DNA from: Parietaria judaica
Taxonomy: Eukaryota; Streptophyta; Magnoliopsida; Rosales; Urticaceae
Direction of reading: 5' to 3'
DNA: 64,000 nucleotides
Assembly (NCBI GenBank): GCA_954871525.1
Contig: OX940868.1
Span: 24,237,056-24,301,055, forward strand
The notes under the pieces are model-generated. The model was not told the DNA's origin, made no database searches, and saw only the letters and a list, made by a program, of their open reading frames with translations. This document shows, piece after piece, positions 23,042 through 34,738 of the stretch (position 1 is the first letter of the stretch; each line of letters begins with the position of its first letter). Both the position numbers and the translations under genes were made by a program.

Positions 23042-23819
23042 GAACGTAAGTTTTACATGAATTTGGAACCATACCACCACAAATTAACTTTAGATTGAGA
23101 GCTTATGCTGCGATTAACTATATATAAATTGATATAAGGCCCTTGAATTTAGAAAAAATAGGCTAAAATACCTCATTTGAATTTTTTGTGCAATCCATAC
23201 TTTTATTGACCGACTGTTAAAAAACATGAATAGTACCGAAGAAGAGTATAAATTGCAATGAGATCTCACTTAAGACTATTATTGTATTCCTTAAAAAAAA
23301 AAAAAAACTATTCTTGTAAAAAATGTCTCACTATTATCAAAAGATTTGAAATCACGTGCATTGCACTTGCATCATAAGGACAACGGACGTCATTTCTACA
23401 CAATCTTTCTTCTTTTCTCTCTGCAAAGCTTGACATTGGTACAAAAATCTTATACATAAAAAGCTTATTCACGACTGTCAGCAAAAGTATTGGATTCCTA
23501 ACAGTCTGTGAATATCTTTTTGCGATATTCTCCGATAAGTACCAACCTCAAATAACGTAGGCGAAAATACTCAATGTGACACTTTTGTTGCCGACGAACT
23601 TAATTCGTCTAACACCATAGACAAAGTCTACGTACCATTAAGGTTGTGCTACTTGGGCACGCAATGTGGCACATTTTTATATTTTATTTATCTCTTTACT
23701 TCTCACCCATGGGCCCCACTCGTCTCTCTCAAATTTGTTGTGCCGTTTGTGTTTTTAATTGACAATAATTATGGTGAAAGTACCAAGTTCTTACATCCAC
23801 GTTTCTTCCATCCACAGTC

Positions 23820-24260
23820 AAAAGTTAACACTTTTACTTTACCAACTAAAAACAATTAATACTTTAACTATAATAATAATAATGTGTATTTTTTTTATAT
23901 ACTCTTACGGTTTTACCTTCCAAAAAGAATGGTACTCTAACTTAAATAGTATAAGAATGTGATTTTTTTTAAATATGAATGTGAATGTAGAAAAAGGTAC
24001 TTTTACCACGTAAAAAGAATTGGTACTTTACCCGCAATAATAAAATATTTTTGATAGTTTTACCACCCAAATTGGTACTTCAATCAAAATAATTTTTAGA
24101 AAATGGACATAAAATATATGTATATTTACCACCCAAAAAGAATTGACATGTTAACCACAATAATTTTAAAATATAGATATAATAAATTGATACTTTTACC
24201 ACTTAAAAAGTATTAAAATCTTAACACAATAATATATGTTATAGATTTTTTACCACAAAA
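23820..24260. repeat. Degenerate AT-rich tandem array
   Basis: A motif like TTTTACCAC-CCAAAAAGAATTGGTACTTTAACCACAATAAT recurs five or more times with drifting sequence and roughly 60-80-bp spacing. Recognised by eye; a dot plot would set the exact period. Confidence 0.55.
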
Positions 24261-24829
24261 AAATATATTTATGGGAATAATGAAGAAAAAAGTGGATTTT
24301 AACAAAAAACATTTGTTACCTGCTCTTAAATTTTGCCTATAAAAAAATTAAACTTTTTATAAAGTGTTTATATTGTAACTTATGAAACATTAAATATTGA
24401 CTTGAAATTCTAAAAAAGTAAACTCCCAAACGGAGCCTATGTAGTTTTTTAGTACTTTTACCGTTAAAAAATAAATAAAAAAAATCCATACACTTAAATA
24501 CAAAATTATACACTTATACCGCAATAATCTCAATAGATTAAATTTGTTAAATTAATACAAAATAAAAGACAAAGACAAAGAAAATTTACCATGTACTCCT
24601 GTCCTCGAGTTTGGCGGTGGGAATAGTCAACTCTCTTTCAATCCAGTCGTACAAACTTATACTCCATATATATACACATATATATATATATGGTATATGT
24701 TTTATATACACCCAGTTCACTACACTAATTATAGAAGAAAGAAATGAAAACCCGTAGAAGAACACAAATTGAGAAATTCGTAATTCTCTCGCATTGAAGA
24801 GGAAGACAGACAGACCTCCAGGGTCTGCC
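24261..24829 (+). promoter_or_regulatory. Upstream region of kinase gene B
   Basis: A run of TATATA-type sequence (24665-24698) lies about 130-165 bp before the start codon and could supply the TATA box, but it is too simple to pick one. Nothing else is recognisable. Confidence 0.3.
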
Positions 24830-27800
24830 ATGGCGAAACCAAGCTTTGCTATTCTCTTCTGCTTCTTCGTCTTCTTCTTCTTCCCACTCTCATCCCTCAA
24901 ATGCACTGCTCAAAATCCCATCACAGACCCACTTGAAGGTAACTAACTGCTCATATATATATATACACACACACACACACACTTATATTATCAGATTCAA
25001 CTTCTGGGTTTGTTTCTCCTTATTTTGATGAAATTTGAGGGGGTAAAAAAGTAAAAAATATGAAAGTTTGGGGTGAAAACGAGAAAGATGAAAGCTCGAG
25101 GGGACACTGCCTTTTTGCCGCAAACTTTGTCGTAATTTCTAATTATGTTTTAGTTTAATTGTCATAATTGCATGCTTGAATATTATAATATGTGAGCCTT
25201 TCTGGCTTTGAGGCTTTTTTATTTTATTTTTATTTTTATAAATATAAATAAATAATTATTTATTTTGAGTGCGCTATTTGTCAACCTGATCTGTTTAGGC
25301 CCACAATTTGTTCACCTGAACACTTTTCCCATATAATCAGAATTGATATCTCAGAGTTATATTTTACAGATTAAAAGCAAATAAAAATATAGTGATGATT
25401 TTAAGTTTAAATTTAGAGTATTTTCCTATTTTAATCGATCCACTGTAATCATATATTTGCGGCAAAAATACTCAAAAAAAGGTTGAAGTAGCGCCACAGC
25501 TAATGTTGACAATATTAAGAATAATGCCGCGTTTTCACCTAATTTATAGGTATTTTTACTGTAAATATCCCTCGTATTTATGTCATGCGAAATTGGTTAA
25601 ATTTTGTTCATAGTTATATTTTATATTCAAGTACTCGGAATTATCTAATCATTTGATAAACTCATAGTCAGTCAATTCTCAAAATTATATGACGATATTG
25701 ACCTTAGATATTCGCATACAAAATACAAGGACCACTCTAATTAAGATCTGAAATCGGAAGATAATTATAAATGCCTTGCAGCGCAAGCGAACCTGTTATA
25801 AACGTTCATATATATATATATATAAACTGACACTGTAAACGTCCATACCTATTTAAGATACTGTATTTTATAAACTGTGAATTGGATGGTATTCAAATAC
25901 CATGAAATGACACGTGTTTTAACGTTGCGACGTTGTCTCAGCGAGAGCGTTGAACGCGATCTTCCGAAAATGGAACGTGAAAGCGACAGCGTTTTGGAAC
26001 GTCAGCGGAGAGCCATGCAGCGGATCGGCAGTCAATGCGACGTTAGGCATCGAGGACGATGTAAGTCCCAGCATCAAATGCAACTGCACATACAACAGTA
26101 ACAACACTTGCCACATCACTCAGCTGTACGGGATTTTTTTTAGCGAATCTCGTTTAGTTGTTATCGAAATGTGAGGCTTTTGATTCAGCATAGAATTGTT
26201 GCGGTTCTGCTTTTCGTTTTTGCAGGAGAGTTCAGTCTTTGGATGCTCATGGAGAGATACCGGAAGAGATCATGGCTTTTCAGTATCTGACGTACTTGTA
26301 TGGAATTTCTATTGAAATTCATTAAATTTCTCCATTCTAATTGTTGTTTTTCTTAATCCGTTGGTTTTGTCGCCTCTCGGTTTCACTTAGTTGCTGATTC
26401 TGAAAGTTCTGGACAATTTCATTGTATTTGTAGGAAGTTGGACTTGAATTACTTCACCGGTATTTTGCCGCCATTTCTCGGAAATCTATCTTCTTTAGTT
26501 ATACTGTAAGTTCATGTGAAAACGACCTTGTTTTTTTATTTGTGATCAAGTACGTTTCTCAAATTTAGCCATTGAGATAATTATATGTTTTTTGTACGAT
26601 AAGCGTTTTCTCAATGATTTGTATGTTATTTGGTTTGAACCGTGTATCTCAAGAATACTAGTACAAATAGTCAGAAAACCGAGTTAGCATTACTACGTTG
26701 ACCGATTATTATTGCTTATCAAATAGTAAACACTTCTCGGTCACAAATGAAGATTATCGAAAGGCTTGATTGTATCTCTTCCAGCTCAGTTTCACACAAT
26801 GATTTTTATGGGACGATTCCAAAGGAGCTCGGAAACCTCAAGAATCTCTTTATGATGTAAGTTTGTCAGGAACGCCGTTCGAGTAAAAGTATTAGATGTG
26901 CTTAACATGTATGGTCACGCCTTTTACGTTTACGTTAAGTAGCATTAGTGATAAAGTATATAGTTTACAGCTTTCAAACAAGACAGAGAACACTTTTCTT
27001 TTTCATTATGTCGGGTTGGTTTTAAAAATTTGTTTTAAAAACTTATCTTTCTTGACGAGTTTCAGAGCATTGGGATCCAATAATTTCTCAGGGTCGCTCC
27101 CTTCAGAACTCGGTAATTTGCAAAATCTAGCGCTCGTGTAAGTTCTTGTCTTCAATTTACAGTTCGTGTAGCTTTCTCACTGATGCAACACGGTTTTGTA
27201 CTAGAAGTTGGATAAACCACGATAAACTTGATACGTTGTTTCATGTAAAACCAATTCGGTTTCTGCAGTTACATCGACAGCTGTGGACTCGGTGGTGAGA
27301 TTCCATCCACGTTCGCTAAGCTTCAAAACATGAGAGCCTTGTAAGGATGTGATACTGTACAAAAACTGTTAATTCAAACCTTTGTTTTAATATTTTGTTT
27401 ATGTATTTATAACTTTTCGTGATTTACTTGTGAAATCAGCTACACAACGGACAGCCCTTTCTCCGGAAAGTTACCAGAGTTCATCGGAAACTGGAGAAAC
27501 CTAGTCGAATTGTAAGCAGTGACACTAACTTAAGATCATGTTTTATTCCGATGATTTTAACTCACTCGCCTCGAAAACGATTTCGTAGGAGATTGCAAGG
27601 AAACTCTTTTGAAGGTCCTATACCAGCAAGTTTTTCAAAATTATCGTCGTTGGAATCTTTGTGAGTGTATATACGTGGTCTCTCTTGTTTATTTATCTTA
27701 CTTCTTTTTCTCTCACTCTCTTTCTCGCTAATACTTCGTTATATAATGCAGGAGAATTAGTGATATATACAATGGAAGCTCTTCTTCTCTCGGTTTTGTT

Positions 27801-30800
27801 CGAAATTTGACGAATTTGAAAGAGTTGTAAGATTATGAAAAAAAATAAAACTCTCCCTGGCCCTATTTTTTAGGGTGAAATCGGGACCAGGTGCTGCGCT
27901 TGTGAAATTTTTCCTGCTTGGTCCAGGTTTTTTTTTGAGCCTTATAAAACCGAGCATGTTCCTGGTTCCGGTTTAAAAAAAAACTGGGACAAAAACCGGG
28001 CATATTTCTTCTTCTTTTTTTTAACAAGTTCCTCCTTTGTTTCTCATTTTTCTATCAACAGAATTATCAGGAATGCGTTGGTGAGTGGTAGGATTCCGAC
28101 TTATGTCGGAAAATTTAAAAATCTCGAGAAACTGTAAGTTCCGAGTTCACATTCCAAATCAGATCGACTGAAAAAATTGGTAATTTGTTCTAATTATTTC
28201 TCACAACTTATTGCAGGGATTTGAGTTTCAACAACCTAACAGGCGAGATACCGAGCTCCTTGTTCACTATGACCAAACTCACATTCTTGTAAAAAATGAA
28301 ACATTAATTCTATATTTTTATCTCGTCTGTTTCCTTGTATCTGATTATTCTCAATTTATCATAATTTTTTTCCAAGATCCTGACATTTTATTTATTTATC
28401 TTCCGTGTTGCAGATTTCTCGGAAACAACAGTCTGACAGGTAACATTCCTAGCAAATTGAGCTCCAATCTTCAGAGTATGTAAGTTCTATGCATTTTTTA
28501 GGAATTTTTCTTGTGTATTCCGTGACCGTTACCGATCAATTATATTTGAAAAGTTCACTTAGAATATATTTTTTCTTAATTTTTCGTCTTGGCAGTGATT
28601 TGTCGTACAATTACCTATCGGGCCAGTTACCACCATGGGTGACATCATTGTCGCAACTGTATGCCTCGTTCTCTCGCTTTGTTCTTCACTCGTCTTATAT
28701 AACCCGGAATCTGATAAGAGTAAAATTGTGCAGGAACTTAGTGGCCAACAATATTGAATTTGGAAGCTCAAATAACTCGTGAGTATGCTGAGCACACACG
28801 ATTGTCTTGAATATTTTATTATGATCTTTCGATTTGGAGAATCGACGTTGTGTTTTCTTTTTATTTTTGCTTGCAGACTTATTCCCGGGCTGGAATGTCT
28901 TCAGCGGAACTTTCCTTGCAATAGAGACGCCCCGCTATGTAATTTACTTTTATCTACAAGAATCAATTGTGCTTTTTGCTGTCATGACCCTTTTAGTTAC
29001 AGATATCTCGTATTTGATCTCGCAGATTCAAACTTTTCAATCAAATGCGGAGGTCCACAGGTCAGGGGAAAAACTGGCATAGTATATGAAGCCGATGATG
29101 TGTATCTCGGGCCGGCAAAGTTCTATATAATAGAAGACAGGTGGGCTGTGAGCAAGGTTGGCTTGTTTGCTGACAAAACGGGGAAGCTTGACCTGGAAGG
29201 AACCCTAGCTCCGGTCACCGGAAACAGTGAGAAGCCGGAGCTTTTCAACACTGCAAGGATGTGCCCTGGCTCACTACGATATTATGGTCTCGGCCTCGTG
29301 AACGGGAATTACACTGTAACTTTGCACTTTGCAGAAATCGGCTTTCCTAACCGAAATTCCCAAAAGTGGGCTGGACTTGCAAGGCGCATATTTGATATTT
29401 ATATCCAGGTAAACTAGATTTTCAGGTGTCCGGTGAGAAAAGTGTAAAGGCAATTAGAATAGTAACGCAAAATCCGATATCCGACCCTTTAAGACAATGC
29501 AACGAGAAACTAGAATAGACATCTTTGAAGGCTATTTTTGTAGTTTTGGAAAAAGTTCCCTGAACTAGATTTTTCGGGTGTCCGGCGACAAAAACAGTAA
29601 GGTAGGTTAGAGATGTAATACCAAAATCGATATATGAATTAGTATAGAAATCTTGGTTTTTTACCTCATCGATATAAACTCTAAAGGACATTTTTGTAAT
29701 TTTATGGAAAAGGTGTTCGGTTAAGTGAAACCGTAAATGTGGTTAAATTTGTAACATCTGATGCCACATACAATTTGTAAAACTATGAACTCCTTGTCAT
29801 TTTTTCTTTTCACAGGGACGCCTCATACAAAAAGATTTTGAGATTGTGGCTGAGGCAGGAGGGGTGGAGAAGGCTTTAGTGAAGAGATTTAACGTTACCG
29901 TTACCGAGAATTACCTCGAAATCCATCTGTTTTGGGCCGGAAAAGGGACGTGCTGCATACCTAAGGAAGGGTACTATGGTCCATTGATTGCCGCTCTCCA
30001 TGCAGCTTCAGGTACTTAAATGTCATACTGTTAGTTGTGTTCCATTGCTTCTTTTTCTTTACTTATACTTTTTGTGCTTTCTTTGATCAGATTTTACGCC
30101 TGAATTTCTGGGGAAGATACATAATAACCATAAAGAGAGTAAGAAGACCGGCTTGATCGTCGGTATCACAGTGCCTGTTGTGGCCATATGTCTCGTTTTG
30201 ATCGCCGCAGTATTATTTTATAAACGGAAAAGGTCAAACAGTGGCGACGATGAAGGTAAAAGGGATCAAAAGAGAAAATAATTTAAAGATTACTTTTGAT
30301 TTTTTCTTCACCATTTTATTTAATATTTTGATTTTTCATTGCTTTGTAGTGATTCTTGGTTTAGGCCCGCGGCAAAATACTTTTACTTACTCTGAACTAA
30401 GAGCCGCCACGGGAGACTTCAGTTCGTCAAATAAGATAGGGGAAGGCGGGTTTGGCAATGTTTACCAGGTGAACCTTTTTTTTTTGGGAAAAATATTTTT
30501 ATGATATATATTTAAATTGTGAGCAAGATGTATTTATTAATGTTTTATAGGGTACACTTTCGGACGAGAGGCTAGTCGCTATAAAAGAGCTCTCGGTATC
30601 GTCTCACCACGGGAGGAATCAATTTTTGGCAGAAATTGGGACAATAAGTGTCGTGCAACATCGCAATTTAGTGAAACTCCACGGATGCTGCGTTGAAGGA
30701 AACAGGAGGATTTTAGTCTACGAATATCTTGAGCACAAAAGCCTTGATCAAGCGCTCTTTGGTAAGGATCTTACGGATTTACTGCATTGCTCTTCAATTT

Positions 30801-32379
30801 CCTAGAAACCGAACGCATCACGTATTGCAGTTATGAACTTGAATTTGACATTTTAACTTTGTTCTTTGACTTCGGTTTTTTTTCCAAATTCCGAAGAGAA
30901 CAAGAAGAAAGTGGTATATTGTTCTAGTGTGTTACATAGCGCATCAATACTTCTTTTTTTTTTCTTGAAGCTACTTGAATTACTTGTCTGATAAGTAACT
31001 AGATTCCCTAGAGACAGTACACTTAAGAACGGGCGATTTACCAAAGTTGAAATCGCTCTTCGATTGCAATTTTTCTCAATCCCGATTTAGATTTTTTTCT
31101 TGAATGTTATCGAATTACTTGACCGAAAAGAAACTGAAAAAAATGATTGTCACACCAGAAAAAGCACACATCTCTAACCTTGTTGCAATAGTTCATACGA
31201 TCGTAATTAATTCTAATAACTCGCAGGAAAGAGCGATTTGTTCTTGGATTGGCCTACGCGTTTCAACATATGCTTGGGAACCGCAAGAGGCCTTGCTTAC
31301 CTCCACGAAGAATCGAGGCCTAGGATCATCCACCGTGACGTCAAAGCTAGCAACATTTTGCTGGACGCCAAGCTTTGCCCTAAAATATCGGATTTCGGAT
31401 TGGCAAAGCTCTACGATAACGACAAAACACATTTCAGCACTCGAGTTGCAGGGACAATGTAAGCCTCTTTGAACTATCTGATTACACAATTGGCCATAAC
31501 TCTCACTATAACCTAAAAGCAACTCGAACACCAACGCTGAGCTATCTATGCTTGGGGATCAATTTTGTAGGGGCTACTTGGCGCCAGAATACGCTTTACG
31601 CGGCCACTTGACCGAGAAGGCGGATGTATTTGCCTTCGGCATCGTTTTATTGGAGATGGTGAGCGGACGGCCTAATTTCTGCAACAGCCTCGACAGCGAG
31701 AAGATGCATCTCCTTGAATGGGTAAGAATAAAAGAACAAAACACAAACAACATTGTTAGAGTTTATGTCCCAAATCCGTCGGTTTTTTGCTTCGCGGTGC
31801 GACGCTATTTTATTGGATATTTGATGTATTATGCATCAATTGTGGAAGCACAATCAGGATCGATTCTTCTCCTCTGATCGTTGTTTTCTTCCGGAATTAG
31901 ATTTTCTATTAAGATTCGCGTGTCGTTTTTCTCTCCGTTTTCGTTGCTATTTTTTGCTGGATATATAACACACATTACTTTAAACTCTAATTCTTTCTGA
32001 TTACTCTAAAAACCATGTGATTGTTCAGGCATGGACGCTGCACGAGAACGAGCAGAGCTTGGAGCTGGTCGATCCGAAGCTGGCCGAGTTCGACAAGGCC
32101 GAGGCGACGAGGTTGATGAGAGTGGCGTTTCTGTGCACGCAAGTGTCGCCGTGGCTGAGGCCATCGATGTCGCAGGTGATCGGGATGCTCTGTGGCGACC
32201 TCGAGATCGGCGCTGCGACGTCGAAGCCGAGGTACCTCACGGACTTGCAGTTTATAGACACGACAACGACGTCTTCGAGCGCATTCTCCAGCGAAGCCAA
32301 CGATTATTCGCTCTACTCGTCCAAGGAAAACAGCAATCTGAATGAGCATTGGAATGGCTACACTGGATTTCATTCTTGA
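24830..32379 (+). CDS. LRR-malectin receptor-like kinase B (LRR VIII-2), complete
   Basis: Complete 24-exon gene, 1019 aa. Exons: 24830-24938, 25942-26125, 26226-26297, 26434-26505, 26785-26856, 27066-27137, 27269-27340, 27440-27511, 27589-27660, 27752-27826, 28062-28133, 28217-28288, 28414-28479, 28596-28658, 28734-28778, 28877-28938, 29026-29408, 29816-30011, 30091-30255, 30350-30468, 30551-30761, 31227-31458, 31571-31721, 32029-32379. A signal peptide ([10 protein letters not shown]...) leads to a Cys-rich N-cap, LRRs to about residue 417, malectin-like 418-610, TM in 611-665 and kinase 666-950. The kinase has [26 protein letters not shown] and MGYLAPEY (Met where paralogues have Ile), all competent-looking. 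Exon 10 is 75 nt (one extra Ser codon). The last exon is much GC-richer than the rest. The C-tail lacks the EGR ending of C and D. Introns 1, 10 and 17 hold repeats. Likely an apoplast-sensing receptor; ligand unknown. Confidence 0.93.
25451..25571. repeat. Small inverted-repeat element in intron 1 of gene B
   Basis: ATATTTGCGGCAAAAATACTC at the left pairs with the reverse complement of TATTTTTACTGTAAATATCCC at the right. The same terminal motif occurs in the foldback at 36951-37198, so this is probably a member of one MITE family. No duplication confirmed. Confidence 0.5.
29412..29715. repeat. Degenerate tandem duplication in intron 17 of gene B
   Basis: AACTAGATTTTCAGGTGTCC at 29412 recurs as AACTAGATTTTTCGGGTGTC at 29563, and both units end in a TTTTTGTA(G/A)TTTT...GGAAAA(A/G)G segment. 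Period about 151-155 bp. Confidence 0.65.
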
Positions 32380-33050
32380 ATCCTTTTTCTTACTTTTTTA
32401 ATAAGTAAATAATTTCTTTGGTTTCAGTTTTGTAATACTTCACATGGCTGCATAATACATCTCAGTGTCGGTGATCATTGCCATAAAAAGACTTAAACGT
32501 ATGACCAATTGAGGAGGCTTTTCAGTAAAAATATAAAAATATTCAAAGTCAACAAATACATGTTACAATATCTTTTCTTTTAATTTTTCATTGAATTTTA
32601 AAAATAATAAAAGATGTTAGATGCTTTGGGTAACAAAATTAACTTCTTCTTTTTTTAAGTTCTAATGAAAATATGTTTGTCTCACCTTTAATCTTTTTTT
32701 TAAAAATCAATTATAATCCCAAGGCCAAGATAGTATTTATAGGTAGGCTTTTGACTTTGAGTTGGTCTTTGGAATGGATTTTTCTTTCTTTTGTGTTATT
32801 TATTATTTGATGGAATGGAAGTGGATAATAAGATTAACATGTGTTTGACGAAAGCCACGTCAGATTCATAAATGGGTTTTTCTTTCTTGCACACCAAATC
32901 TGACTTTCTTCTTCATATATACGCCACGTTGTAGATAATACGGTTCAATATGACACATAAGCGAAGGTGTATTGATTTTCTTATATCTAAACTAATGTTA
33001 CATTTATAAGGGCACTATAGTCATATAGATAAATTAGAAAAATTATTTTA
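32380..33050. other. 3' flank of gene B
   Basis: AT-rich, no gene seen. No canonical AATAAA close to the stop; AATAAG near 32400 could serve. Confidence 0.35.
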
Positions 33051-33505
33051 TAAAATAGTCAACCTTTTCATTAATATTGTTAAATAGCCAATCAACCACA
33101 TTTATAAATCATAAAAGATCTTATTATCTTTGTATTAATGTAGTAACAAAATTAATTTTTCTTAAAAATAATAACATTTACTTGTCTTACAGAAAAACTA
33201 TATTAACGTGTATTAGCTAAGTTAATTTGTTTAAAAATAAATTAATTTTTTGTTTAAATTCTAATCACGATTTTTTATTTTTAAACAAATTAACTCAGTT
33301 AATACACATTAATATAGTTTTGTTGTAAGACAAGTAAACGTTCTTATTTTTAAGAAAATTTAACTTTGTTAATACACGTTAATATGTTAAAAAGGGTATT
33401 ATAGGTGTAAAATATGTTTCTAAATAGTCACCTCATCAATTTGGCTATTTTGCAAAGAAAAAAGAAAGGTTGGTTATTTGGCTAATCAAACGTTTTAATT
33501 TGGCT
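33051..33505. mobile_element. Decayed copy of the 5851-6572 Mutator-like family
   Basis: Shares with 5851-6572 the order of TAAATAGCCAATCAACCAC and TTTGTATTAATG(T) on the left, the inner inverted TTAATTTGTTTAAAAATAA blocks, and AAAGGGTATTATAGGTGTAA then GGTTGGTTATTTGGCTAATC on the right. Terminal repeats are eroded and no target duplication was recognised. Borders approximate. Confidence 0.55.
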
Positions 33506-33557
33506 GTTAAGAGCCATCGATACTTATGTGTAGAGGAGATGTGTCAAATGGTCAAAT

Positions 33558-34145
33558 TAGGGGTGAAGAAACGGGTATTCGATGCGGTATTTGACAAATA
33601 ATAAATCGAATGTCCTATTTTTTTTAAGAAGAAAACCGCATCTACCGTATAATCGGTATTCGGTTTATGTTGCGGTAACATCGGTACATTTACCGCTTCT
33701 AAGATGCACTACACATAACTATATGCAAAAAATAATGAAGTCTCAAAATACATAAATAGCATTGATATAATTCTTAGAAGTCTCTGTAACATTAAGCAAG
33801 AAGTAACAACACAAAAAATACTAATAGTAAGTTTAACTTTTTATCATCCACAACTACACAATAAATCAAGTATTGCTAGATTATAATCTTGAATAAAGGA
33901 ATGACATAAATACTATTTTTGACATTGTGATAATATGAGATATAGTGATAAAGTAGTATAAACGGGTATGCGGTCGTGGTTTTCATATCAGAATCGAAGA
34001 CACTATTTTATTCTAATCAAGGTATTTGGTTTTCTTTCGGTATATTCGGTTTTAACCGCTATAATTCGGTTTGCGATCTAATCAGTATTGGTATAATTGA
34101 GATTCGGTAAAAAATTCGATTAACGTTTTCTTTTGTTCACCCCTG
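33558..34145. mobile_element. hAT-type MITE (588 bp)
   Basis: Left end TAGGGGTGAAGAAACG; right end, inverted, CAGGGGTGAACAAAAG (13 of 16 alike). Flanking 8-mers GGTCAAAT (33550-33557) and AATCAAAT (34146-34153) match at 6 of 8, so the insertion is moderately old. Subterminal CGGTATTCGGTTT-like words are repeated near both ends. Non-coding; it sits about 590 bp upstream of kinase gene C. Confidence 0.7.
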
Positions 34146-34153
34146 AATCAAAT

Positions 34154-34738
34154 CAATTATCATTTACTTATCGCTGAATATTTCAAAGACTATTGGTAAT
34201 GTTGAAGAAACCGCAAGAGATGCCACAAAATTCGATGAAAAAAATGAATTTTTATTACATCATTAAGATATTTTAGAAACTTTCTTCAGCTAAGTCAACC
34301 AACGTTGACTCCACATGCGTCTACATTCCAGTCCTAGGCTCGAACCATGGATCAGGTTCTAAGTTAATTAAAGTTCGCGCATAAACACCTAGAATTAACT
34401 TTGACGGTTAAAAGCTCATAATATTGACTTTGACCTTCTCGAGAATATACCGATTTTTTTTTTACTTAAGACTACTTATGCCGCAAATTTCTCTAATGAG
34501 GAAGTGCATTGATTCTAGTGTAGTTAATTGCAAGTTGACGCCTACCTTTTGAAACACAAGACTGGTGTAAGTGTTGCAGACAAAAGTCAAACCCATCTCA
34601 GCATTTCATGCCACTTCTTCATCGAGTGATGTTTACTCATACGAGCTTCAAGCTTATGACTGCAGAAATGGAGATTTTGATTCTCTAGACACTCTTCCAA
34701 TGGAGCAAGCATAAGTGCGATCCAATCTCACTACAGAG
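34154..34738 (+). promoter_or_regulatory. Upstream region of kinase gene C
   Basis: Lies between the 588-bp MITE and the start codon of gene C. It contains several GTCAAC/TTGAC words (34290-34440), possible W-box-type sites for WRKY factors. I saw no convincing TATA box. Suggestive only. Confidence 0.3.

Noticed and set aside
34715..34738. Earlier start for kinase gene C
   Set aside because: The open frame there begins with GTG. The ATG at 34739 precedes a typical signal peptide.
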